From Desertimonas sp963733085 (lineage in GTDB: Bacteria > Actinomycetota > Acidimicrobiia > Acidimicrobiales > Ilumatobacteraceae): DNA of 64,000 nucleotides. Both the position numbers and the translations under genes were made by a program. Position 1 is the stretch's first letter, and each line of letters starts with the position of its first letter. The notes under the pieces were generated by a model, which did not search any database, was not told the origin of the DNA, and was given only the letters and a program-made list of their open reading frames with translations. The stretch covers positions 1 through 64,000 of the forward strand of contig CAVTBY010000007.1 of the NCBI GenBank assembly GCA_963733085.1, given 5' to 3'. Of this stretch, positions 26,102-34,907 are shown piece by piece.

Positions 26102-27550
26102 TCAGCCCACGAGCGCCGGCTCCGACTCCGGCTCCACCGGCGCCTCTGGCGCGTGGAACTCGGGGTAGGCACGCACGCCCATCTCCGGCTCGTCGAGGCC
26201 GAGGAGCTCGTCGGCTTCCTTGGAGCGGATGCCACCCTTGCCCATCGACTTGGAGACGGAGTCCTGGATGCGGAAGAAGGCGTAGGCGATGCCGAAGATG
26301 ACGGTCCACAGGACGACGACGCCGAGCAGCTGTGCGAAGAACTGTCCCGCGTCACCCCAGAACAGACCCTTCACTCCCTCGACATCGGAGCCGTTCCATC
26401 CCGCTCCGTAGCTGCCGTTGGCGAACAGGCCGACGGCCAGCACGCCGAACGTCCCGTTGACACCGTGAACGGCGATGGCGCCGACCGGATCGTCGATCTT
26501 CAGCCTGCGCTCGACGAACCAGACGGACTCGACGACGAGGACACCGGCGATGAGGCCGATGAGGGCAGCGATGATCGGTGAGACGAAGGCGCATGGGGCG
26601 GTGATGGCCACGAGCCCGGCGAGCATGCCGTTGGCCATCATTCCGGGGTCTGGCTTGCCGGTCCGGCGGCTGACCCACAACATCGACACGACGGCTCCGA
26701 AGGCGCCGGCGATCGCCGTGTTCGTCGCCACGACGGCGAACTGCACGTCGGTTGCGGCGAACGTCGAGGCGGCATTGAAGCCGAACCAACCGAACAACAG
26801 GATGAACGTTCCGAGCAGCGCCATCGGAATGTGATGCCCCGCCAACGTGCGCGGCTTGCCGTCGGCGTCGAACTTGCCGATCCGTGGTCCGAGGACGAGG
26901 GCGCCGGCCAGTGCTGCGACGCCGCCGACCGTGTGCACGACGCCGGAGCCGGCGAAGTCGACATACCCGGCACCGAAACCGAACGTGTCCCAGGTCTTGC
27001 TGAGCCATCCACCGCCCCAGGTCCAGGCGGCGAACAAGGGGTAGTAGAGGGCGCCACAGAAGATGCCCCAGATGACGAAGCTGCCCCACTTCCACCGCTC
27101 GGCCATTGCCCCGGTCGGGATCGTGGCGACCGTGTCCATGAAGGCCACCATGTAGATGAACAAGGCGACGACCCCGGCGTCGATACCGCCACCGGACAGG
27201 GCCCACCCGCCCTTGAACAGAAAGATCCAGTTGTCGCCGAACTCGATCAATGGACTACCGACGGCAGCCCCGTAGCCACCGAAGTAGCCACTCATGTCGA
27301 GCGCACTCAGCGACAGTGGGAAGCCGATCAGGAAGAAGCCGACAAACCCGAGACCGAAGATGGCGAAGTTCGTGCTGACGACGTGGGCCGCGTGTTTGGC
27401 GCGACAGAAGCCGGTCTCCACGAGAGCGAACCCGGCCTGCATGAAGATCACCAAGATCGCCCCGATGACCACCCACAGCATGTTGATCTGGCCGCCGAGG
27501 GCCACCACCTCCTCGGCCTGGGCAACCAACGAGATTCCCGACACGTCCAT
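26102..27550 (-). CDS. amtB: ammonium transporter
   Basis: A 482-residue Amt/MEP/Rh channel-like transporter with about eleven membrane helices. The twin pore histidines are in GSGVVHTVGG and AVHGVNGTFG. The tail carries RSKEADELLGLDEPEMGVRAYPEF, typical of actinobacterial AmtB, where a PII protein would dock. Unusually, no glnK/PII gene follows. A GlnR-type box lies 68-105 nt upstream of the ATG. The gene is flanked by a GlnR-like regulator and an antiporter with GlnD-like sensor domains. Confidence 0.95.
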   Translation of the reverse strand: MDVSGISLVAQAEEVVALGGQINMLWVVIGAILVIFMQAGFALVETGFCRAKHAAHVVSTNFAIFGLGFVGFFLIGFPLSLSALDMSGYFGGYGAAVGSPLIEFGDNWIFLFKGGWALSGGGIDAGVVALFIYMVAFMDTVATIPTGAMAERWKWGSFVIWGIFCGALYYPLFAAWTWGGGWLSKTWDTFGFGAGYVDFAGSGVVHTVGGVAALAGALVLGPRIGKFDADGKPRTLAGHHIPMALLGTFILLFGWFGFNAASTFAATDVQFAVVATNTAIAGAFGAVVSMLWVSRRTGKPDPGMMANGMLAGLVAITAPCAFVSPIIAALIGLIAGVLVVESVWFVERRLKIDDPVGAIAVHGVNGTFGVLAVGLFANGSYGAGWNGSDVEGVKGLFWGDAGQFFAQLLGVVVLWTVIFGIAYAFFRIQDSVSKSMGKGGIRSKEADELLGLDEPEMGVRAYPEFHAPEAPVEPESEPALVG

Positions 27551-27617
27551 CCCCTACCTCCGACGGAAACGAGCGGCGGCCGATCCGGCGCTCTGCCGGG
27601 GAAGGTACGAACTTCTG

Positions 27618-27655
27618 ATTTCCGGCGAATCGCCGCAATGTTTCCAGCGTGTTAT
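27618..27655 (-). promoter_or_regulatory. GlnR-type box upstream of amtB
   Basis: Read on the minus strand: ATAAC, 6 nt, GAAAC, 6 nt, GCGAT, 6 nt, GAAAT. This follows the published GlnR layout gTnAC-n6-GaAAC repeated with 11-bp spacing; the first pair matches well and the second weakly. It lies just beyond the end of the antiporter gene and in front of amtB. Confidence 0.55.
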
Positions 27656-27665
27656 TTGCGCGTGC

Positions 27666-30254
27666 TCAGCCGCCCAATCCGAAGGCGGTACGCACCGCCG
27701 CCCGCGCTCGCTCGCCGAGCTTGCGCCCGTGGCGGTCGGTGAGCTGGAAGCGGTTCTCGACGAAGTAATCCACGTCGCTGCCCACGGTTGCGGCGTGAAC
27801 GTCGACCTTGGCAGCGTCGAAGGCGGCGGCGATCGCCGCCAGCAGGCCGCGGCGGTCCGGGCCGCGGACGAGACACTGGGTGTGCCACGGAAAGGCCGTG
27901 TCATCGAACGACACCTCGACATCGGCCAACGAAGCGAGGTCGATCTTGCCCTTCAGCCGGCGCTCCATTCGCTCCGTCAGCCGGCCGGCGTCGGGGCGGT
28001 TGGCGCCGCGCACGACGAAGGAGTCGAGCACCGCCCCGTCCGGCCACGTCGTCAGTGAGGCGGCGACGACGTCGAGGTCGGCGCCGGCGATGGCGTCCGT
28101 GAGCCTGGCGAGCAGACCTGGTCGGTCGCGGCAGGACACATCGATGCGATACGTCCCGGGTTCGTTGAGCTCAGCGACGACGACGCGCACGACGCCCCTT
28201 CGCGGCCGCACGCCAACCAGCGACGCCTGCCGGGCGAGCTCCGCCGGGTCGTGGGACACGAGGAACGTCGGCGAAGCCATTTCGAGGCGGTGGCGCGCGA
28301 CAGTCGACTCCGGCGCCAAGGTTTGCATCGCCGCTCGGCGACGGGCATCGACCACGGTCGTGGCCCCGTCGAGCAGCTCTGGATGCGACAACGCAGTGAG
28401 CAGTCGCTCGCGGATCTCATCGAGCTCCTTGCGCTGCCAATCGTCGTCGTCGAGGCGGGCCGCGGCGAGCTCGTGCGCGGCGTCCACCGCGGCGGCGCCA
28501 CCGAAGTGCTCGGCGAGCTGGAGGATGCTCGACTCGCCGAGCGAGTCGGGATTGGCCAGGGCGCCGTCGAGCAGCGCGGCGCCGTTGACGGCATCGACGA
28601 TGCGCGGCGCCGAGTCGGGATCGAGGCGGGCGGCCAGGGCATCCACGCACTTTGGCCCGCCGGACACACACACGTCGCCGACCAGGGCACCGAGCAGCGT
28701 CGTGCGATCGGCGTGCTCGGCGATCCGCTGCACCGTCGGCAGTTGCAGGATTCGCGTCGGGTCGAGCTCGCCTGGGTCGGCCCGCCGTCGCGCCAACGCC
28801 TCGCCGACCTCGGGAAGCGCACGGTCGAGGACACCGGTGACATCCAGGAAGCGCAGGCTGCGGGCATCTCCCGTGCGCAGGACCGCGACGAGGCCGTCGG
28901 TGTCCTCCTGACGCCATTCGATCTCGGCACCGGCGCGGGCACCGAACCAGGACACGACGGTTCCGTCCGGAGTCGCCAGCGCCGCACGCCGCGCCACGTC
29001 CAGCGCCAACGGGACCATCAGACGCGTCGGTGGGTTGCCGCGCAACACGATGCGGTCGCCGACGACCGCCACTTCCCAGTCGGCGTCGCCGTCATCGTCG
29101 ACTGCTGCCTCGGATCCGGTGCGCAAGCCGGCGATCCGCCAACGCAGCAACGGCGGGGTCATCAGTGTGCTGACGAGGATCACGATCAGCATGGCGGCGT
29201 ACTCGTCGTCACCCAGCACGCCCTCGGCGAGACCGATTGACGCGAAGATGATCCCGACCTCGCCGCGCGGGATCATGCCGATGCCGACGAGCAATCGATC
29301 GACGGCCAAACCGGCCGTTCCCCACGCGGACGCCAGCTTGCCGATCACGCCGACCACCAGCAGCCCGATGGCGAGGCCGATGACTGCCGGCCGAATCATC
29401 GCCTCGACGTCGGCGGCGATGCCGATCTGCACGAAGAACACGGGGATCAACAGATTGCCCACGGAGCCGAGCTCACGCTCGACGCGGGCGTGCTGGTCGC
29501 TGCGCCCGATGGCCAAGCCGGCCACGAATGCGCCGATGATCGGGGCCAGGCTCGCCCAGTCTGCCGCCCACGACAAGGCGAGCACGAAAGCCACGGCGAC
29601 AACGACGATCGTCGCCGACGAGCGCGACCAGCGCTCCACGGCGCGCAACGCCGCAGGAGCGGCGAGGACCCCGACGACCGTCGCGATGACGAGAAACCCG
29701 ATCGCCCCGGCGACCGTCCCAGTGATCGACAAGGCGTCGACGTCGCCACCCGTCACCACCGAGACGACGACGGTGAGGATCAGCAGCCCGAGGACATCGT
29801 CAGCAACCGCGGCGCCGAGCACCACACGCGCTTCGGTTGTGGCCAGCGCGCGAAGGTCGCCGAACACGCGGGCCGTGATGCCGACGCTCGTCGCGGTGAG
29901 GGCGGCACCGATGAACAATGCCGTGTCGCCGGACTCGCCGAAGCCGACGGCGACGGCGCCGCCGAGGACGAAGGGCGCAGCGACACCGATCATCGCCACG
30001 GTCATCGACGCTCGTCCGACGCGACCGAGCTCGGCTAGGTCCATCTCCATGCCGACCTGGACGAGCAACAGCAGGACGCCGAGCTCGGCGAGCACGACGA
30101 TCGGCTCGCTGTGCGCCGGGATCCAACCGAGCAGCGACGGCCCGATGATGATGCCGGCGACGATCTCACCGACGACAGCAGGAACGTTGACCCGCTCACA
30201 CAGTTCGGCAGCGAGCTTGGCGACGATGAGAACCGCCGCCAGCTCGAGCAACAT
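27666..30254 (-). CDS. CPA2 Na+/H+ antiporter fused to GlnD-like (HD-remnant + tandem ACT) sensor
   Basis: One unbroken 862-residue frame. Residues 1-385 are a CPA2 cation/proton exchanger with about twelve helices and the paired-Asp motif AAVADDVLGL. Residues about 395-690 resemble the middle of GlnD (LDVTGVLDRALPEV, then LLGALVGDV), but the HDIGK-type metal site is lost (GDVCVSGG), so phosphohydrolase activity is unlikely. Two ACT domains follow: one near 700-770 (DRPGLLARLTDAI) and one near 785-850 (GPDRRGLLAAIAAAF, DRHGRKLGE). The GlnD nucleotidyltransferase domain is absent. In GlnD the ACT pair senses glutamine, so the fusion may gate ion exchange by nitrogen status. A GlnR-type box precedes it and amtB follows. 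Confidence 0.85.
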   Translation of the reverse strand: MLLELAAVLIVAKLAAELCERVNVPAVVGEIVAGIIIGPSLLGWIPAHSEPIVVLAELGVLLLLVQVGMEMDLAELGRVGRASMTVAMIGVAAPFVLGGAVAVGFGESGDTALFIGAALTATSVGITARVFGDLRALATTEARVVLGAAVADDVLGLLILTVVVSVVTGGDVDALSITGTVAGAIGFLVIATVVGVLAAPAALRAVERWSRSSATIVVVAVAFVLALSWAADWASLAPIIGAFVAGLAIGRSDQHARVERELGSVGNLLIPVFFVQIGIAADVEAMIRPAVIGLAIGLLVVGVIGKLASAWGTAGLAVDRLLVGIGMIPRGEVGIIFASIGLAEGVLGDDEYAAMLIVILVSTLMTPPLLRWRIAGLRTGSEAAVDDDGDADWEVAVVGDRIVLRGNPPTRLMVPLALDVARRAALATPDGTVVSWFGARAGAEIEWRQEDTDGLVAVLRTGDARSLRFLDVTGVLDRALPEVGEALARRRADPGELDPTRILQLPTVQRIAEHADRTTLLGALVGDVCVSGGPKCVDALAARLDPDSAPRIVDAVNGAALLDGALANPDSLGESSILQLAEHFGGAAAVDAAHELAAARLDDDDWQRKELDEIRERLLTALSHPELLDGATTVVDARRRAAMQTLAPESTVARHRLEMASPTFLVSHDPAELARQASLVGVRPRRGVVRVVVAELNEPGTYRIDVSCRDRPGLLARLTDAIAGADLDVVAASLTTWPDGAVLDSFVVRGANRPDAGRLTERMERRLKGKIDLASLADVEVSFDDTAFPWHTQCLVRGPDRRGLLAAIAAAFDAAKVDVHAATVGSDVDYFVENRFQLTDRHGRKLGERARAAVRTAFGLGG

Positions 30255-30317
30255 CGAGCGAGTGTAAGTACGTCGTCAGTGTCGAGCGTAAGGCCGAGAG
30301 TCGCCGGCAACCGAGAG

Positions 30318-30344
30318 ATCACACGGCAGAAACACGCCAGAAAC
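30318..30344 (+). promoter_or_regulatory. GlnR-type box upstream of the antiporter-GlnD gene
   Basis: ATCAC (30318-30322), 6 nt, GAAAC (30329-30333), 6 nt, GAAAC (30340-30344): three half-sites at 11-bp spacing, each ending AC (AC-n9-AC-n9-AC). The box is 64-90 nt upstream of the fusion gene start, on the opposite strand. It fits the known GlnR half-site pattern better than the amtB box. Confidence 0.55.
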
Positions 30345-30415
30345 ATGTGGGTCCAATCGTCGCGCCGGTCAGGCGCGCTGGCTCTGGAAGCGCGCGCGGC
30401 CGTCGGCGGCGTAGC

Positions 30416-30463
30416 GAACTGTGAGCCGTCGGCGCCGAAATCGGCGCCCAGCGCTCACAGTTC
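30416..30463. terminator. nested palindrome (family D) after the hydrolase gene
   Basis: Outer arms GAACTGTGAGC (30416-30426) and GCTCACAGTTC (30453-30463) enclose an inner stem GGCGCCGA/TCGGCGCC with an AA loop (431-448). It lies 16 nt past the hydrolase stop and upstream of the antiporter gene. A terminator role is likely. Its nested plan resembles the other end-of-gene palindromes in this window. Confidence 0.6.
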
Positions 30464-30478
30464 CAGGAGAAAGCCCGA

Positions 30479-31378
30479 TCAGCACCAAGCGGCGAGGCAG
30501 CGGCGGATCACGGACGCCAATTCGACGGGACGCTCGACCGGTGGCCAGTGCCCCACGTCTGGCCAGCGGACGACGTCGGTGCCGTTACCGGCTTCGCGGC
30601 GCAGCTTCTGGAGGCGGTCGACCATCGCCGGAACGGCGATCGGGTCGAGCTCGCCCCACACGGCGGTCATCGGCACCGTTGCTTGGACGAGGCCGGCGGT
30701 CCAGCGCGGCTGGTTGCGGCGACGTTCGTCGATGTAGCGGATCAGTCGCGGCAGCAGCAGGTCGCCGCCGTTGTGCTCCACGAGGGCGACCATGGCATCG
30801 AGCTCGTCGGCGTCGGGTTGGCCAGGCGGGAACGTCGCCGCCAGGCTGGCGCGCAGCAGCTCATTGCCGAGTGATTCGGCGAGCGGTTCGTCGGGCAGGG
30901 CGAGCAACGCCTGCTGGCCGTCGGAGAGCTGGACCAAGTCGATGAAGATCGAGCCGTTCGTCAGCACGCAGCCGGCGATGTCGAACGACAGCACGCCGTC
31001 GTGGTGACGGTGCAGCAACTCTGCAGCCACGGTGTCACCGACGTCGTGGGCGACGATCACTGCCTGGCCGACATCGAAGCTGTCCAACACGCTTTCCGCG
31101 CGATCGGCCTGGGTGAACAGCGAGTAGTCGCCGTCGACGGGCTTCTCCGACAGCCCGAAGCCGACGAAGTCGTGACCGACGACGCGGTGGTCGGCGGCGA
31201 GATCGGCGACTACATGACGCCAGTCGAACGTCGAGCCGGGAAAGCCGTGGAGCAGCACGACCGTCGGCGCATCGCGCGGGCCTTGGTCGATGGCGAAGAC
31301 GGCGTGGTCGTCGATGTCCACCGCCGTGCCCCCTGCCCGCCACTGGTCGACCGCCGCCGGCAATTCCATCGACGTCAC
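30479..31378 (-). CDS. alpha/beta hydrolase with Asp nucleophile (MEST/epoxide hydrolase-like)
   Basis: A 299-residue alpha/beta-fold hydrolase. The oxyanion motif is LLHGFPGSTFDWRHV near residue 43. The nucleophile elbow reads AHDVGDTVAAEL, with Asp where esterases have Ser, as in epoxide hydrolases and haloalkane dehalogenases. WGELDPIAVP and GHWPPVERP carry the acid and base. The VAHDxGDTVA pattern is that of MEST-like proteins, whose substrate is unknown. The start (GTG at 31378, or ATG three codons later) abuts the end of dnaE2, so the two are likely co-transcribed and SOS-linked. Confidence 0.82.
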   Translation of the reverse strand: MTSMELPAAVDQWRAGGTAVDIDDHAVFAIDQGPRDAPTVVLLHGFPGSTFDWRHVVADLAADHRVVGHDFVGFGLSEKPVDGDYSLFTQADRAESVLDSFDVGQAVIVAHDVGDTVAAELLHRHHDGVLSFDIAGCVLTNGSIFIDLVQLSDGQQALLALPDEPLAESLGNELLRASLAATFPPGQPDADELDAMVALVEHNGGDLLLPRLIRYIDERRRNQPRWTAGLVQATVPMTAVWGELDPIAVPAMVDRLQKLRREAGNGTDVVRWPDVGHWPPVERPVELASVIRRCLAAWC

Positions 31379-34300
31379 AGTACCGATCGCCGCTCGAATG
31401 AAAGTCGCGGCTGGCGTGGACGCTGGCGCCGGGGATGGCGAGGCGCTCGAGATGCTCGGCGACGACGTTGACGACGCCTTCTGACCGCTCCAGGCGGCCG
31501 CGGATCAACATCGCCGGAGCCTCTTGGGCGACCCGGCGGAACCGCGACCAGCAGCCCTTGGAGACCACGATGTTGACGAGGCCGGTCTCGTCCTCGAGGT
31601 TGAGGAACGTGATCCCCTGGGCGGTCATCGGTCGCTGGCGGTGGGTGACGACACCGGCGACCTTGACTCGGCTCCCCGGCTCGGCAGTGTGCAGCGCTGT
31701 CGACGTCAGCACGCCGAGCTCGTCGAGTTGGGGACGTAGGAACTGGGTCGGGTGACCGTCGGCGGTGATGCCTGTGGACCACAGGTCAGCGACCGCTTCC
31801 TCCGCGGGGTTCATCAGCGGCAGTTGCGGTGCGCTGGCGCCGGTGACGATGCCGGCGAGCCGCCCGGGTCGCGACTGGGCGACGGCGCCGGCCGCCCATA
31901 GTGCTCGCCGGCGATCGAGCCCGAAGCACTCCCCGAACACTCCCGCCGTGGCCATCGTTTCGAGATGACGCAGCGTCAACGCTGGTACTCGTCGAGCGAG
32001 GTCCTCTGGATCGCGATACGGCCCGTCCTCGCTACGCCTCCACTCGATCTCCGCCGCCAACTCCTTGCCCACCCCGCGCAGCTCCTGCAACCCAATGCGT
32101 ACCGCCAACCCCCCGGAATCGGGTTCGAGCGTCGAGGTGGCGAGGGATGCGTTGAGGTCTGGGCTGCGCACCTCGACGCCGTGGCGGCGGGCGTCGCGGA
32201 CGAGGCTGTGCGGGCTCCAGAAACCCATCGGCTGGGCGTTGAGCAGGGCGGCACAGAACGCCGCCGGCTCGTGGTGCTTGATCCACGACGAGGCGTACAC
32301 CAGATAGGCGAACGACACCGAGTGCGACTCGGGGAAGCCGTAGTTGGCGAACGCCTTCATCTTCACGTAGATCTGGTCGGCGATCTCACCGGTGATGCCA
32401 CGCTCGCCCATCCCGGCGTAGAGCCGCTCGCGCAGCCGCTCCATCCGCGCCGCCGAGCGCTTCGAGCCCATCGCCTGGCGCAGCTCGTCGGACTCCGCCG
32501 GGGTGAACCCGGCGACGTCGATCGCCATCTGCATCAGCTGTTCCTGGAACAGCGGCACGCCGAGCGTCTTGCCGAGGCTGTTCTCGAGCAGCGGGTGGAG
32601 ATACGTCACCGGCTCTTGGCCGTTGCGGCGGCGGATGTAGGGATGGACCGAGCCGCCCTGGATCGGCCCGGGACGGATCAGGGCGACCTCGACGACGAGG
32701 TCGTAGAAGCGCCGCGGCTTGAGGCGCGGCAGCGTCGCCATCTGCGCCCGCGACTCGATCTGGAACACGCCGACGGTGTCGGCGCGGCACAACATCGCAT
32801 AGACGTCGTCTTCCTGGGGCAGCGTGGCGAGGTCGATCTCGTAACCGCGGTGCTCGCGGACGAGGTCGATGGCGTAGTGCAGCGCCGACAGCATCCCGAG
32901 GCCGAGGAGGTCGAACTTGACGAGCCCGGCGGCGGCGCAGTCGTCCTTGTCCCACTGCAGCACGGAGCGGTCGGCCATCCTCCCCCACTCCACCGGGCAC
33001 ACCTCGATCACCGGGCGGTCGCAGATCACCATCCCGCCGGAGTGGATCCCGAGGTGGCGGGGGGCGTCCTCGACCTGGGCGGCGAGGTCGAGCACCTGGC
33101 TGGGGATCTCGTTCTCGGCCTGTTGCGCCTTGGTTGTGGCGACCGACCCCCACCCGTCGATGCGCTTGGCCCACGCGTCTTGCTGACCGGGGGCGTAGCC
33201 GAGCGCCTTGGCCATGTCGCGGATCGCCGAGCGGGCTCGGTAGGTGATGACGTTGGCGACCTGAGCAGTGTGGTGGCGGCCGTGCTTGGCGTAGACGTAC
33301 TGGATGACCTCTTCTCTTCGGTCACTTTCGATGTCGATGTCGATGTCCGGCGGACCATCACGCTCGGGCGACAGGAAGCGCTCGAACAGCAGGCCGAGCG
33401 ACACGGCATCGGCGGCGGTGACACCGAGGGCGTAGCAGACCGCCGAGTTGGCCGCCGAGCCTCGTCCCTGGCAGTAGATGTTGGAACGCCGACAGAACTC
33501 GACGAGGTCCCAGACGACGAGGAAGTAGCCGGCGAAACCGAGCTGCTCGATGATGTCGAGCTCGCGGTCGATCGTCTGCCATGCCCGAGCCCGCAAGGAG
33601 AGGTCCTCATGGGCGTCTGGCCGCTCGCCATAACGACGCCGCCCGCCGTCCTCGACGATGCGCCGGAGGTAGGCCATCTCGGTGATGTCGTCCGGACACG
33701 GAAACGGTGGCAGCGACGGGGCGACGAGCTTGAGGTCGAACGCCACGGCACGGCCGATCTCGGCAGCCAGCTCGACGGCCCCCGGATAGCGGGCGAAACG
33801 GCGTTGCTGTTCCCATCCAGCGCGCAGGTGGGCACCGGCTGCTGCGGGCAGCCACGGGTCGAGCTCGGCGAGGCTGCGCCTGGCGCGCACGGCGGCGAGG
33901 GCGGTGGCCAGCCGGCGCTGCGCCGGAGTTGCGTAGTGGGCGTTGGTGGTGGCGACGCATCCGACGTGGCGCGAGGCGGCAAGCTCGGCGAGGGCATCGT
34001 TGCGGGCAGAGTCGAGCGGGTCGCCGTGATCCCACAGCTCGACGAGGACACGGTCACGCCCAAACGCATCGATCAAGCGGTCGAGCTGGCGGGCCGCGGC
34101 GGCCGGTCCATCGGCGACAAGGGCGGCGGGGACGGCGCCCTTGCGACAGCCCGTGAGGGTCCACGTGTGACCGGCGACGACACCGGCGACATCGTCGAGC
34201 GTGAACTGCGGCGCGCTCTTCTCTCCGGCGAGGTGACCGAGGCTGATCGCCCTGGCCAGCTTGGCGTATCCGCTCGGTCCGTCGGCGAGAAGCAGGAGGT

Positions 34301-34871
34301 GCTCACCGTGTGGATCCGGAGCGGTGGCATCCGGAACCTGCCCCGTGGCGACCTGCGTGAGCGTCTCCCCCTCCGACTTGAACAACCCGCGCGAATCGAG
34401 GAGGGTGAGCTCGGTGCCGAAAATGGTTGGCATGCCCAGCTCGCGGGCTGCCTCGGCGAAACGGACGATGCCGTAGAAGCCGTTGTGATCGGTGAGGGCT
34501 AGCGCTTCGAGCCCGAGACGCGCCGCCTCGGTGACGAGCTCTTCGGGATGCGATGCCCCGTCGAGGAACGAGAAGTTGGAGTGGCAGTGCAACTCCGCGT
34601 AGGGCACGGAGCCAGTGCCCGGCCCCCCACTATCGGATGCCGGCACCTCGAATGGCTGACGCTTGCGGCTCCACGCCGGACCGTCACCACCGGCGTTCCA
34701 CGACGGTGAACCGGGCGCTCGGCCATCACGGCGTTTCTCCTGGGCACCGCCCAGACCCCGCGGAGCACGAGCTCGTGGGTCGCCGCGCTCCCACGGGTCA
34801 GTGTCGCCACCGCGGTCGGACAGGGCGGCTTCCAGCTCGCTCCACGTCCAATCCGGGTTGTTGAACCCCAC
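31375..34871 (-). CDS. dnaE2: error-prone DNA polymerase DnaE2
   Basis: A C-family polymerase used in damage-induced mutagenesis with ImuA'/ImuB. The PHP domain starts AELHCHSNFSFLDG near residue 92, the polymerase site is PDIDIDIESDRREEV, and an OB domain lies near the end (VKVAGVVTHRQRPMTAQG). The GTG start begins MGFNNPDWTWSELE, typical of DnaE2. The family ends SRDF plus a few residues; here SRDFH is reached near 31390 but the frame runs on to 31035 over the hydrolase gene. A one-base change near 31395 would give a stop overlapping the hydrolase GTG, as at other junctions here. A LexA-like box precedes it. Confidence 0.93.
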
Positions 34872-34881
34872 GGGTCCATTA

Positions 34882-34897
34882 TCGAACGTCTGTTTGC
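34882..34897 (-). promoter_or_regulatory. LexA (SOS) box-like site before dnaE2
   Basis: TCGAAC-GTCT-GTTTGC matches the actinobacterial LexA palindrome TCGAAC-N4-GTTCGA at 10 of 12 positions. It lies 11 nt before the dnaE2 GTG start. Confidence 0.5.
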
Positions 34898-34907
34898 GGC
34901 TGACAAC

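Noticed and set aside
31035..31375. C-terminal extension of DnaE2 by about 115 residues
   Set aside because: It lies antiphase over the hydrolase gene, is Arg-rich, and follows the normal SRDF ending of the family. Treated as a lost stop or frameshift.
31965..34502. 845-residue open frame on the plus strand
   Set aside because: It is the antisense of dnaE2, kept open by GC-rich codon bias. The composition is His/Arg/Asp-rich and matches no fold, while the minus strand carries clear DnaE2 motifs.
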